DNA from: Neisseriaceae bacterium
GTDB taxonomy: Bacteria > Pseudomonadota > Gammaproteobacteria > Burkholderiales > Neisseriaceae
Reading direction: 5' to 3'
Length of the DNA: 9,966 nucleotides
Assembly: GCA_017989485.1 (NCBI GenBank)
Contig: JAGNPU010000041.1
Coordinates: 1-9,966 of the forward strand
Part shown: piece after piece, positions 1-6,512 of the stretch
Layout: each line of letters opens with the position of its first letter
Numbering within the stretch: the first letter of the stretch is position 1
The notes under the pieces: model-generated
What the model saw: the letters and a program-made list of their open reading frames with translations, nothing else
Told to the model about the DNA's origin: nothing
Databases searched by the model: none
Made by a program: the position numbers and the translations under genes

Positions 1-1073
1 TTTTAGACCCGCCCAAAGAAACCGCCGGCCCCGCCCTGACCGCATTGAGCGACATAGGCATCACGGTGAAAGTATTGACCGGTGACAATGAAGTGGTCAG
101 CGCCAAGGTCTGCCGTCAGGTCGGCCTAATGCCTGGCACCCCCATACTGGGCCATGAAATCGAGGCCATGGACGAGGCGGCCCTACGCATTGTGGTTGAA
201 GAGCGCACCATTTTTGCCAAACTCACCCCCTTGCAAAAATCACGGGTGTTAAAAGCCTTACAGGCCAATGGCCACACCGTTGGCTTTTTAGGCGATGGCA
301 TTAACGATGCGGCGGCACTGCGCGACGCCGACGTGGGCATTTCCGTCGACAGCGGCACCGACATTGCCAAAGAGTCTGCCGACATTATTTTGCTGGAAAA
401 AAGCCTGATGGTCTTAGAAGAAGGCGTTTTGAAAGGGCGAGAAACCTTTGGCAACATCATGAAATACCTCAACATGACCGCCAGCTCTAACTTTGGCAAC
501 GTATTTTCGGTGCTGGTGGCCAGCGCCTTCATTCCGTTTTTGCCCATGCTGGCGATACACTTATTGATTCAAAACCTGATGTACGACATTTCTCAGCTGG
601 CCCTGCCCTGGGACAAAGTCGATGATGAGTACCTCCAAAAACCACGCCGCTGGGACCCAAAAAACATTGGCCGCTTCATGCTGTGGATCGGGCCGACCTC
701 GTCCATCTTTGACATCACCACCTTTGCCCTCATGTGGTTTGTGTTTGCCGCCAACACCCCAGAACACCAATCCTTATTCCAATCCGGTTGGTTTATTGAA
801 GGCCTGCTGTCGCAAACCCTAGTGGTCCACATGTTGCGCACCCGAAAAATCCCGTTTATTCAAAGCACGGCCACGCTACCGGTGGTGTTAATGAGCCTGT
901 TGGTGATGGGCCTGGGCATCTACATTCCGTTCTCGCCGTTGGGCACGGTCATTGGCCTAGAGCCACTGCCCTGGGCTTACTTCCCGTGGTTGGTGTTGAC
1001 CTTGGTCAGCTACTGCCTCGTGGCCCAAGGCATGAAAACCATTTACATTCGCCGCTTTAAGCAATGGTTTTAA
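1..1073 (+). CDS. mgtA: Magnesium-translocating P-type ATPase, C-terminal part (5' end outside window)
   Basis: This is the C-terminal ~356 residues of an inner-membrane P3B-type ATPase that imports Mg2+ using ATP. The frame is open to the left edge (first full codon at base 3), so the phosphorylation site and N-terminal half lie outside; E. coli MgtA is about 900 residues. Visible motifs, counted from the first complete codon, are LDPPKET at 1-7, TGDNE at 26-30 and the P-domain hinge GDGIND at 97-102. These are followed by LLEKSLMVLEEGV, by MTASSNFGNVFSVLVASAF opening the C-terminal membrane domain (M5-M10), and by LFQSGWF and LSQTLVVHMLRTRK, all matching MgtA/MgtB as I remember them. The ending on IRRFKQWF is family-like, so the C-terminus looks complete. 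MgtA and MgtB are hard to separate on this fragment. A terminator follows 18 bp after the stop. The promoter is not in the window. Confidence 0.95.
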   Translation, partial: LDPPKETAGPALTALSDIGITVKVLTGDNEVVSAKVCRQVGLMPGTPILGHEIEAMDEAALRIVVEERTIFAKLTPLQKSRVLKALQANGHTVGFLGDGINDAAALRDADVGISVDSGTDIAKESADIILLEKSLMVLEEGVLKGRETFGNIMKYLNMTASSNFGNVFSVLVASAFIPFLPMLAIHLLIQNLMYDISQLALPWDKVDDEYLQKPRRWDPKNIGRFMLWIGPTSSIFDITTFALMWFVFAANTPEHQSLFQSGWFIEGLLSQTLVVHMLRTRKIPFIQSTATLPVVLMSLLVMGLGIYIPFSPLGTVIGLEPLPWAYFPWLVLTLVSYCLVAQGMKTIYIRRFKQWF

Positions 1074-1090
1074 GCCTCAACCATCCGTCA

Positions 1091-1118
1091 CGCCCGGCCT
1101 TTTGGCTGGGCGTTTTTT
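1091..1118 (+). terminator. Intrinsic terminator of mgtA
   Basis: A 9-bp stem, CGCCCGGCC (1091-1099) with GGCTGGGCG (1104-1112), contains one G-U pair and a TTTT loop. It is followed directly by six T (1113-1118). It lies 17 bp after the mgtA stop codon and is a textbook rho-independent terminator. Confidence 0.9.
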
Positions 1119-1369
1119 ATGGCCGGTGCCTGCTGCGCTTGCCACTTGGTTCTGACACCATAGTCTGTTTATGATTTTGTTTGGGTAGGATGGGCGAGAC
1201 CCACGCTACCGCAGGTTGGCCGTCACGAAACTCTGGTTTAGAGACGGCCACGATGAGACAGCAGCCTCACCGCCAGCGATTTCTGAACCCCGCCTGCGCG
1301 AGGATGACGGCGAGGCCGGGTTTGGCCCTCTTCTCAACATTAGGGCAAGATTGCCATCCCATGGCCCAT
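1119..1369. other. Non-coding spacer with several inverted repeats
   Basis: About 250 bp lies between the terminators of two convergent transcription units, with no convincing coding frame or ribosome-binding site. Three structures are visible. GGTAGGATGGG (1184-1194) faces CCCACGCTACC (1200-1210) across a 5-nt loop, with 9 of 11 positions complementary. TGGCCGTC (1217-1224) faces GACGGCCA (1243-1250), a perfect 8-bp match. CCCCGC (1288-1293) faces GCGAGG (1298-1303), with one mismatch. The first and third resemble short dispersed repeats common in proteobacterial spacers, and the third recalls a degraded Neisseria-type CCCGCCTGCGCGGG element. I infer a resting place for small repeats. Other copies cannot be checked from this window. 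Confidence 0.45.
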
Positions 1370-1394
1370 AAAAAACCCCGGCCAAGGCCGAGGT
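1370..1394 (-). terminator. Intrinsic terminator downstream of the PEBP gene
   Basis: Read on the minus strand, ACCTCGGC pairs with GCCGGGGT (8 bp including one T-G pair) around a CTTG loop and runs into six T (plus-strand A run 1370-1375). It sits 21 bp after the stop of the PEBP gene and would end the uvrB-PEBP transcript. Confidence 0.85.
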
Positions 1395-1415
1395 CGTGTC
1401 CCATCGATGCGAGGC

Positions 1416-1895
1416 TTATTGCCCAAAATACGCCGTAAAGCTGGCCTTGGCCAAGGTTTTGAAATGCAGGTTAAACCCGGTGGCCGCCGTGGTGATGTCT
1501 TTGGGCAAGTCTAAGGCCGCTTCACTAATCGCCATCACCGTAAACACATAGCGGTGGGGCTGATCCCCCTTCGGTGGGTTGGCGCCGCCAAAACAATAAT
1601 CGCCATAATCGCTGCGCATTTGCCGCGCGCCGGCAGGCAACAGACTATTGTCGGCACGGCCCGCATCGGCAGGCAGTTCGGTGACGCCCGCGGGGATGTT
1701 GATGACCATCCAGTGCCAAAACCCTGAGCCCGTTGGCGCATCGGGGTCATAACACGAGACAGCAAAGCTTTTCGTGCCTTCTGGGGCGCCCGTCCACCGC
1801 AAGGGCAAAGACTGATTGCCCCCGCTGAACACGGCACTCATCGGCAAGGTGTCGCCATCGGCCACTAGGGGGCTGCTTAAACGGAATTCACTCAT
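1416..1895 (-). CDS. YbhB/YbcL family Raf kinase inhibitor-like protein (PEBP family)
   Basis: This 159-residue protein of the phosphatidylethanolamine-binding protein family matches E. coli YbhB/YbcL in length and motifs. The anion-pocket signature DPDAPTGSGFWHW covers residues 50-62, and the second conserved segment HRYVFTVMAI covers 114-123. GFNLHFKTLAKAS near the end is also typical. Bacterial members are small globular proteins whose ligand and role are poorly defined, so no reaction is assigned. There is no signal peptide, so it is probably cytoplasmic. The start at 1895 is chosen because an AGAGGAG Shine-Dalgarno lies 6 nt upstream and MSEFRLSSP aligns with the family N-terminus; the longer open frame upstream runs into uvrB antiparallel reading and has no support. 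It lies 31 bp downstream of uvrB in the same direction and ends at an intrinsic terminator, so co-transcription with uvrB is likely. The pairing says nothing certain about function. Confidence 0.92.
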   Translation of the reverse strand: MSEFRLSSPLVADGDTLPMSAVFSGGNQSLPLRWTGAPEGTKSFAVSCYDPDAPTGSGFWHWMVINIPAGVTELPADAGRADNSLLPAGARQMRSDYGDYCFGGANPPKGDQPHRYVFTVMAISEAALDLPKDITTAATGFNLHFKTLAKASFTAYFGQ

Positions 1896-1926
1896 CTCAC
1901 ACTCCTCTGTCAACGGGGCGAACCCC

Positions 1927-3945
1927 TTATTCAGCACCAAACAACAAATGCTCTTTAATGCTGCGTATGCGGTCGCGTATCGATGCGGCCTCTTCAAAAG
2001 CCAGATCACGCGCCGCTTGGCCCATGGCTTTTTCAAGCTTGGCAATTTCTTTAATCGCGTCTTCTTCGGTGCGGATGTCACCGGCTTTAAACTTATGCTT
2101 GCCGCCTCGTTTGCCTTCGTCGTTGCCGTAAACACCGTCAATCAGGTCTCTGACCTTTTTGTTAATCTGGGTCGGCGTAATGCCGTTGGCCAAGTTAAAC
2201 GCGATTTGCTTCTCGCGCCGACGTTCGGTTTCCTCTATCGCCAAGCGCATGGATTCGGTGATTCGGTTGGCGTACAGCAGTGCCTGGCCGTTCAGGTTAC
2301 GCGCCGCGCGGCCTATGGTTTGAATCAGGCTGCGGTGGCTGCGCAAGAAGCCTTCTTTGTCGGCGTCTAAAATCGCCACCAGCGACACCTCGGGAATGTC
2401 TAAGCCTTCACGCAGCAGGTTAATCCCCACCAGCACGTCAAACAGGCCCAGGCGTAGGTCGCGAATAATCTCTACCCGCTCAACCGTGTCAATGTCGCTG
2501 TGTAAATAACGTACCTTCACGCCCAGCTCGGTGTAGTAATCGGTCAGCTGTTCCGCCATGCGCTTGGTCAGCGTGGTCACCAAGACCCGCTCGCCCTTGT
2601 CCACCCGAATATTGATTTCGCTGAGCAAGTCGTCCACCTGGGTGTCCACCGGTCGAATAATGATGGTGGGGTCCAGCAGGCCCGTCGGCCGAACCACCTG
2701 TTCCACCACCTGGCCAGCATGCTCGGCCTCGTATTTAGACGGCGTGGCCGACACGAAAATGGTTTGTGGGATGATTTTTTCAAACTCATCAAACTTCAAC
2801 GGCCGATTGTCTCTGGCCGTGGGCAGGCGAAAGCCGTAGTCCACCAGATTGGCCTTACGTGCCGCATCGCCTTTATACATGGCGCCAATTTGCGGCACGG
2901 TCACGTGGCTTTCGTCGATGAACATCAGCGCATTTTTAGGCAAGTAGTCGAGTAAGGTCGGCGGCGGTTCGCCCCGGGGGCGCCCACTAAAGTGGTGGGA
3001 ATAGTTTTCAATCCCCTTGCAAAAGCCCATTTCATACAGCATTTCCAAATCAAAGCGGGTACGCTGTTCGATGCGCTGGGTTTCCACCAGACGGCCTTCT
3101 TGGGTAAACCACGCGATCCGATCAGCCAATTCGGTTTTAATCGTTTCGCAGGCGCGCAACACCGTTTCACGCGGGGTCACGTAATGGCTGGACGGAAACA
3201 CGGTGAAGCGCCCCACCCGCTGCTTGGTCACGCCGGTGAGCGGATCAAACAGGGTAATGCTTTCAATCTCGTCGTCAAACAGACCAATGCGCACCGCCGT
3301 TTCCGCACTCTCCGCCGGGTAGACGTCAATGACGTCGCCGCGCACGCGAAAAGAGCCCCGCTTAAAGTCCATGTCGCCACGGTCGTATTGCATGGCCACC
3401 AGTCGGCTGATGATGTCGCGTTGGTCTATGGTTTCATGCTCTTTCAGATGCAAAATCATCTGATGGTATTCTTCTGGGTCGCCAATGCCGTAAATCGCCG
3501 ACACCGTTGCCACAATGATCACGTCTTGGCGCTCTAACAGGCTTTTGGTGGCGGACAGCCGCATTTGCTCAATGTGTTCATTGATGCTGGAGTCTTTTTC
3601 AATGAATAAATCGCGGCTGGGCACATAGGCCTCGGGCTGATAATAGTCATAGTAAGACACAAAATACTCAATCGCATTGTTGGGGAAAAACTCACGCATT
3701 TCCGCATACAGCTGCGCCGCCAGAGTTTTATTGTGCGCCATAATGATGGCCGGACGCCCGCTTTGGGCGATGACGTTGGCCATGGTGTAGGTTTTACCTG
3801 AGCCAGTCACCCCCAATAAGGTTTGAAACGACAGCCCATCTTCTAAGCCCTCGACCAGGCCTGCAATCGCCGTTGGCTGATCGCCAGCCGGTTCAAACGG
3901 ACGGTTTAACTGATAGGGACTATTGGGAAATTGAATCAAATTCAT
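1927..3945 (-). CDS. uvrB: Excinuclease ABC subunit B (UvrB)
   Basis: This 672-residue damage-verifying subunit of the UvrABC nucleotide-excision repair nuclease acts in the cytoplasm: it receives damaged DNA from UvrA2 and recruits UvrC for the dual incision. Visible motifs are Walker A GVTGSGKT (45-52), the beta-hairpin that probes the strands (YDYYQPEAY, 99-107), motif II DESH (344-347), [15 protein letters not shown] (457-471), helicase motif [11 protein letters not shown] (542-550), and a C-terminal UVR coiled-coil (about 628-662) that binds UvrC. Length is normal (E. coli 673). The ATG at 3945 is chosen because [13 protein letters not shown] aligns with Neisseria MEVIQYPNSPFKL. The only longer option adds four residues from a TTG at 3957. 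Neither start has a recognisable Shine-Dalgarno, and the ATG overlaps the TGA of an upstream mini-frame (ATGA), so coupled translation is possible. I see no LexA box of the CTGT-N8-ACAG type upstream, although SOS control is usual in E. coli. Confidence 0.98.
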   Translation of the reverse strand: MNLIQFPNSPYQLNRPFEPAGDQPTAIAGLVEGLEDGLSFQTLLGVTGSGKTYTMANVIAQSGRPAIIMAHNKTLAAQLYAEMREFFPNNAIEYFVSYYDYYQPEAYVPSRDLFIEKDSSINEHIEQMRLSATKSLLERQDVIIVATVSAIYGIGDPEEYHQMILHLKEHETIDQRDIISRLVAMQYDRGDMDFKRGSFRVRGDVIDVYPAESAETAVRIGLFDDEIESITLFDPLTGVTKQRVGRFTVFPSSHYVTPRETVLRACETIKTELADRIAWFTQEGRLVETQRIEQRTRFDLEMLYEMGFCKGIENYSHHFSGRPRGEPPPTLLDYLPKNALMFIDESHVTVPQIGAMYKGDAARKANLVDYGFRLPTARDNRPLKFDEFEKIIPQTIFVSATPSKYEAEHAGQVVEQVVRPTGLLDPTIIIRPVDTQVDDLLSEINIRVDKGERVLVTTLTKRMAEQLTDYYTELGVKVRYLHSDIDTVERVEIIRDLRLGLFDVLVGINLLREGLDIPEVSLVAILDADKEGFLRSHRSLIQTIGRAARNLNGQALLYANRITESMRLAIEETERRREKQIAFNLANGITPTQINKKVRDLIDGVYGNDEGKRGGKHKFKAGDIRTEEDAIKEIAKLEKAMGQAARDLAFEEAASIRDRIRSIKEHLLFGAE

Positions 3946-4040
3946 AGGTGAGGCCAACCATTCTTAAAAGCGTGAACACATAGGGTGATACATGGGGCTA
4001 AATTTGTCAAAAACAAGCCCACGCTTTTGATTCTCCTCAC
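3942..4040 (-). promoter_or_regulatory. Possible uvrB leader: mini-ORF, long inverted repeat and a -35-like hexamer
   Basis: On the minus strand a GAGGAG (4038-4033) precedes, by 10 nt, a GTG at 4022. This opens a 26-codon frame whose TGA (3944-3942) overlaps the uvrB ATG. The same stretch is bracketed by a perfect 9-bp inverted repeat, AAAAGCGTG (plus 3966-3974) with CACGCTTTT (4020-4028), spaced 45 nt apart, with GGGCT (3995-3999) facing AGCCC (4016-4020) inside. A minus-strand TTGACA sits at 4010-4005, but no good -10 follows at 16-18 nt; the nearest is TATCAC after 14 nt. I infer a leader that could couple or modulate uvrB translation. The peptide is unrecognised and the frame may be chance. 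Confidence 0.3.
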
Positions 4041-4049
4041 CCTCTCGCG

Positions 4050-4427
4050 TTAAGACAACGGTGCTTGAGATCTGGCCTCACGCTGCCACACCATGGTCCC
4101 CCATGCCGCGGCCCCAAACAGACACAAAAACACCATCCCCACGAACAGATTGGCCAGTCCGGCGGGCGTGTCGAACAAACTGCTGCCCTGCGCTGACCAT
4201 AAAATGTATTTTGACGCCATAAAGTAAAGCAACAATAGCCATGCGGCCACACGGCTTTTAAGATACACGCCGACGCCCATGACCACCAGGATCGCCACAT
4301 CAATCCAAAAAGCCGAGCTCACCCATAAGGCAACCGCGGCCGTGCCCAAAATACTCAAAATCGCACACACCCAGCCACAACGAATGCCAATGCGTGCCTG
4401 TTTTTGTTTGTCCGTGATGTCCTTCAT
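4050..4427 (-). CDS. Small multi-pass membrane protein of unknown function
   Basis: This 125-residue protein is not recognised as a known family. It has a charged N-terminus (MKDITDKQKQARIGIR), then four hydrophobic stretches at about 17-37, 40-56, 59-77 and 91-114, and a short basic/polar tail. That pattern fits a four-helix inner-membrane protein with both ends probably cytoplasmic. No catalytic or metal-binding motif is evident; single cysteines at 17, 21 and 102 sit in or near helices. The start at 4427 is supported by an AAAGGAA Shine-Dalgarno 5 nt upstream. It precedes uvrB in the same direction with a 104-bp gap and no clear terminator between, so read-through into uvrB is possible. 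It is divergent from the first KgtP-type permease gene across an AT-rich spacer. Base use resembles its neighbours, so nothing suggests transfer. The coding call rests on length, the ribosome-binding site and the coherent helix pattern; no function is claimed. Confidence 0.78.
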   Translation of the reverse strand: MKDITDKQKQARIGIRCGWVCAILSILGTAAVALWVSSAFWIDVAILVVMGVGVYLKSRVAAWLLLLYFMASKYILWSAQGSSLFDTPAGLANLFVGMVFLCLFGAAAWGTMVWQREARSQAPLS

Positions 4428-4542
4428 GTCATTCCTTTATTTGTCTATAGATACCGTAAAATGGCCGCCAAAAAAAACAAGGCCAACGGCGTCAAATCAA
4501 GCGTACAGCTTACATAAAAACACGAAAAGCATAAACCACAAC

Positions 4543-4556
4543 GTCATTTAAATGAC
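4543..4556. promoter_or_regulatory. Perfect 14-bp palindrome, candidate operator
   Basis: GTCATTTAAATGAC reads identically on both strands. Its right half overlaps the -35 hexamer of the rightward promoter (ATGACA, 4552-4557). It also abuts a minus-strand TTGTCA (4558-4553) that could serve the divergent membrane-protein gene, followed after 17 nt by TTTATG with an extended TGn. The position suits a dimeric repressor controlling one or both directions. The regulator is unknown. Confidence 0.45.
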
Positions 4557-4579
4557 AATTAATAATATTTATTTATAAT
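4552..4579 (+). promoter_or_regulatory. Sigma70-like promoter upstream of the first permease gene
   Basis: ATGACA (4552-4557, 5 of 6 to consensus) is followed after 16 nt by a perfect TATAAT (4574-4579), predicting a start near 4586 and a leader of about 160 nt. The rest of the 320-bp spacer 4428-4747 is AT-rich, especially 4540-4680. Apart from this promoter, the palindrome and the two genes' ribosome-binding sites, I see nothing definite in it: no FNR-type full site and no riboswitch-like structure that I can name. Confidence 0.6.
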
Positions 4580-4747
4580 ATAAATAGGTATTTTTGATGA
4601 TATAAAAAGCTTTACCACGAGAAATCATCAGCCTATAGTCAATAAAATACCGTGAAAAAATAACAACAACTAATGACGATACATGATGCCTTTTAGCCAA
4701 AAGACATCACGTATCGCCTCTTTAAATTCATCAAAAGGAGCGATACC

Positions 4748-6052
4748 ATGGGCACAAACACGCCTGTCTATACGAAAGAACAAAAGAAAAAAAGCATTAT
4801 CGCCATCCTCAGCGCCTCATCGGGCAACCTTGTGGAATGGTTTGATTTTTATATTTATGCCTTCACCTCGGTGTATTTCGCCCACCTCTTTTTCCCCGAC
4901 GGGGACCCCACCACCCAAATGTTAAAAACCGCCGGCATTTTTGCCGCGGGCTTTTTGATGCGCCCCGTCGGTGGCTGGTTTTTTGGCCGCATTGCCGACC
5001 GTTACGGCCGTAAAAAATCCATGATTGCGGCCATTATCTTAATGTGTATTGGCTCATTAATGATTGCCGTCCTGCCCACCTACGCCAGCATAGGCGTGGC
5101 CGCACCGGCCTTATTGCTGCTCGCCCGCCTGATTCAAGGCGTGTCCGTCGGCGGCGAATACGGCACCACTGCGACCTATATGAGTGAAGTCGCCCTACCG
5201 GGCAAGCGCGGGTTTTTCTCGTCGTTTCAATACGTCACCCTGATTGGCGGCCAAATGCTGGCCACCGTCACCATTCTGATTTTAATCAATGTGTTTTCCG
5301 AAGCCGAAATGCGCGCCTGGGCCTGGCGCATTCCGTTTCTCATCGGTGCCTTGGCCGCACTGTGCTCCTTATACCTACGTCGCCATTTAAAAGAAACCGC
5401 CCCCAGCGATGCCCAACAGCACAAGGACGCCGGCAGCCTCAAAGCCTTATTCAAACACCACACGCCCGCCTTCTTGGCCGTGTTTGGGATCACCGCCGGT
5501 GGTTCATTGATGTTTTATACCTTCACCACGTATATGCAAAAATACCTCATCAACACCATGGGCTTTAACCCCACCCGCGCCACCGAGATGATGACGGTGG
5601 CCCTCTTGGTCTTTATGCTGTTACAGCCGGTGTTTGGGTCCTTGTCCGACCGCATCGGTCGACGCATGGCCATGCTGTTGTTCTCAGGCCTAGGCGTGTT
5701 GGCCACCTATCCGGCGCTGTCTTTTTTAAAACAAACCCAAAACAATACCGTGATTTTCCTCACCATCATGGCCATGCTCGCCATCGTCAGCTTTTACACC
5801 TCCATCAGCGGCATCGTGAAGTCAGAGCTGTTCCCGGTTGAGGTTAGGGCCTTGGGCGTCGGCTTTGCCTATGCGCTAGGCAACGCCCTCTTTGGGGGGT
5901 CCGCCGAATTTGTGGCGCTGTCGTTTAAGGCCAGCGGCCATGAAAATGGCTTTTTCATCTACGTCATCGTGGTGTTGCTGTTCACCTTTGCCGTCAGCTG
6001 GCTGCTGCCCAGAAAAGCCACCTATTTGCACGACGACACCCACATTAGCTAA
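4748..6052 (+). CDS. kgtP: KgtP-type 2-oxoglutarate/dicarboxylate:H+ symporter (MFS, MHS family), copy 1
   Basis: This 434-residue inner-membrane permease of the metabolite:H+ symporter branch of the MFS would import 2-oxoglutarate or a related dicarboxylate with protons. It is strongly like E. coli KgtP (432 residues) throughout: [16 protein letters not shown] (25-40), [13 protein letters not shown] (65-77), the MFS loop 2-3 motif [11 protein letters not shown] (80-90), RLIQGVSVGGEYG (127-139), [12 protein letters not shown] (158-169), [11 protein letters not shown], the second-half loop SDRIGRR, SFYTSISGIVKSE and [12 protein letters not shown]. Twelve hydrophobic segments are expected. The start at 4748 is set by AAAAGGAG ending 7 nt upstream and by alignment with the downstream paralogue. 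It has its own promoter in the upstream AT-rich spacer. The family call is firm. The exact substrate is inferred, since other MHS members carry citrate, proline/betaine or shikimate. Confidence 0.9.
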   Translation: MGTNTPVYTKEQKKKSIIAILSASSGNLVEWFDFYIYAFTSVYFAHLFFPDGDPTTQMLKTAGIFAAGFLMRPVGGWFFGRIADRYGRKKSMIAAIILMCIGSLMIAVLPTYASIGVAAPALLLLARLIQGVSVGGEYGTTATYMSEVALPGKRGFFSSFQYVTLIGGQMLATVTILILINVFSEAEMRAWAWRIPFLIGALAALCSLYLRRHLKETAPSDAQQHKDAGSLKALFKHHTPAFLAVFGITAGGSLMFYTFTTYMQKYLINTMGFNPTRATEMMTVALLVFMLLQPVFGSLSDRIGRRMAMLLFSGLGVLATYPALSFLKQTQNNTVIFLTIMAMLAIVSFYTSISGIVKSELFPVEVRALGVGFAYALGNALFGGSAEFVALSFKASGHENGFFIYVIVVLLFTFAVSWLLPRKATYLHDDTHIS

Positions 6053-6059
6053 AAACCGC

Positions 6060-6101
6060 CCTAAGGTTGCCCCCCTGCTTGGCCGCGGCGGCAACCTTAG
6101 G
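6060..6101. other. Long perfect hairpin after the first permease gene
   Basis: CCTAAGGTTGCC (6060-6071) and GGCAACCTTAGG (6090-6101) form a perfect 12-bp stem with an 18-nt GC-rich loop, 7 bp after the stop codon. No T run follows on the plus strand, so it is not a standard intrinsic terminator in that direction. The five A at 6051-6055 would give a T run only for minus-strand transcription. It may protect the mRNA 3' end or act with other factors. A weaker terminator-like GGCC-N7-GGCC followed by TTTTT lies at 6144-6163. Confidence 0.6.
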
Positions 6102-6320
6102 CCCTCACAACGGCATGACGAAGCCATCCCTTGCCTTCCACCCGGCCCCAAATAGGCCTTTTTCACCACAGGCCAGCGGCAAATATCCCCCCTCATCCTC
6201 GTTGCCAAAAGGCCACACCCCCATGCCCGTTTTTTGCCTGCGTCACTCTGCCCCCTCTCGTTCTGAGCCTATCCGTCCTGCGTCAACCCGCCGCCTCCTT
6301 ATTCTCTATCCATAAAATAA
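6102..6320. other. Non-coding spacer, pyrimidine-rich on the plus strand
   Basis: This is the first half of the 460-bp gap between the two permease genes. It is C-rich and contains only short frames without ribosome-binding sites. Apart from the small GGCC/GGCC hairpin with TTTTT at 6144-6163, I find no structure or recognisable gene remnant. Composition changes abruptly near 6305 to the AT-rich control region of the second permease. Confidence 0.4.
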
Positions 6321-6325
6321 TTACA

Positions 6326-6339
6326 TTGATAAACATCAA
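6326..6339. promoter_or_regulatory. FNR/ANR-type binding site
   Basis: TTGAT-AAAC-ATCAA is an exact match to the TTGAT-N4-ATCAA consensus of FNR, the oxygen-responsive [4Fe-4S] activator. Its centre (6332.5) lies about 72 bp upstream of the start predicted from the TATAAT at 6393-6398, close to the helical phase used by class I activators. No such full site is seen before the first permease. CRP-type sites (TGTGA-N6-TCACA) differ at the key bases. Confidence 0.6.
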
Positions 6340-6387
6340 CAAACATAAACTAAATATTTTATATTATTATTTTTAAAATCATAAACT

Positions 6388-6436
6388 TATACTATAATAA
6401 AATGACTATTGAGTATTTAAATATTTACTCTATACT
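6388..6436 (+). promoter_or_regulatory. Promoter region of the second permease gene
   Basis: Two candidates lie in a very AT-rich stretch. One is a perfect TATAAT (6393-6398, overlapping TATACT at 6388-6393) with no good -35, as expected of an activator-dependent promoter placed below the FNR-type site. The other is TTGAGT (6409-6414), 16 nt, TATACT (6431-6436), which needs no activator and predicts a start near 6443. The second carries GAGTA (6411-6415) facing TACTC (6426-6430) in its spacer and TGAGTAT (6410-6416) facing ATACTCA (6432-6438), possible operator half-sites. Which is used cannot be told from sequence. Confidence 0.5.
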
Positions 6437-6512
6437 CATAAAATAATAATAATATCTAAATACATTAATGAATGGTGTACAGCCATCGTCTATCTACGTA
6501 AGGAGTGTCTTT

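Noticed and set aside
1181..1438. 85-codon frame on the plus strand in the spacer
   Set aside because: No ribosome-binding site, the sequence is built from inverted repeats and the downstream terminator, and it overlaps the end of the PEBP gene.
1896..2141. N-terminal extension of the PEBP frame to 2141
   Set aside because: The extra 82 codons run through the uvrB 3' end in another frame and give a basic low-quality sequence. A good ribosome-binding site and the family N-terminus place the start at 1895.
1816..2370. 184-codon plus-strand frame opposite uvrB and the PEBP gene
   Set aside because: It is the complement of two confidently identified genes. Its hydrophobic look comes from antisense reading.
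2992..3537. 181-codon plus-strand frame opposite uvrB
   Set aside because: Antisense shadow of a conserved coding region, with no ribosome-binding site or recognisable motif.
4591..4608. FNR-type site before the first permease
   Set aside because: Only one half-site (TTGAT) is present; the partner half reads TAAAA instead of ATCAA.
6468..6512. Earlier in-frame ATG for the second permease
   Set aside because: The 15 added residues have no counterpart in the paralogue, and the strong AAGGAG is placed for the ATG at 6513.
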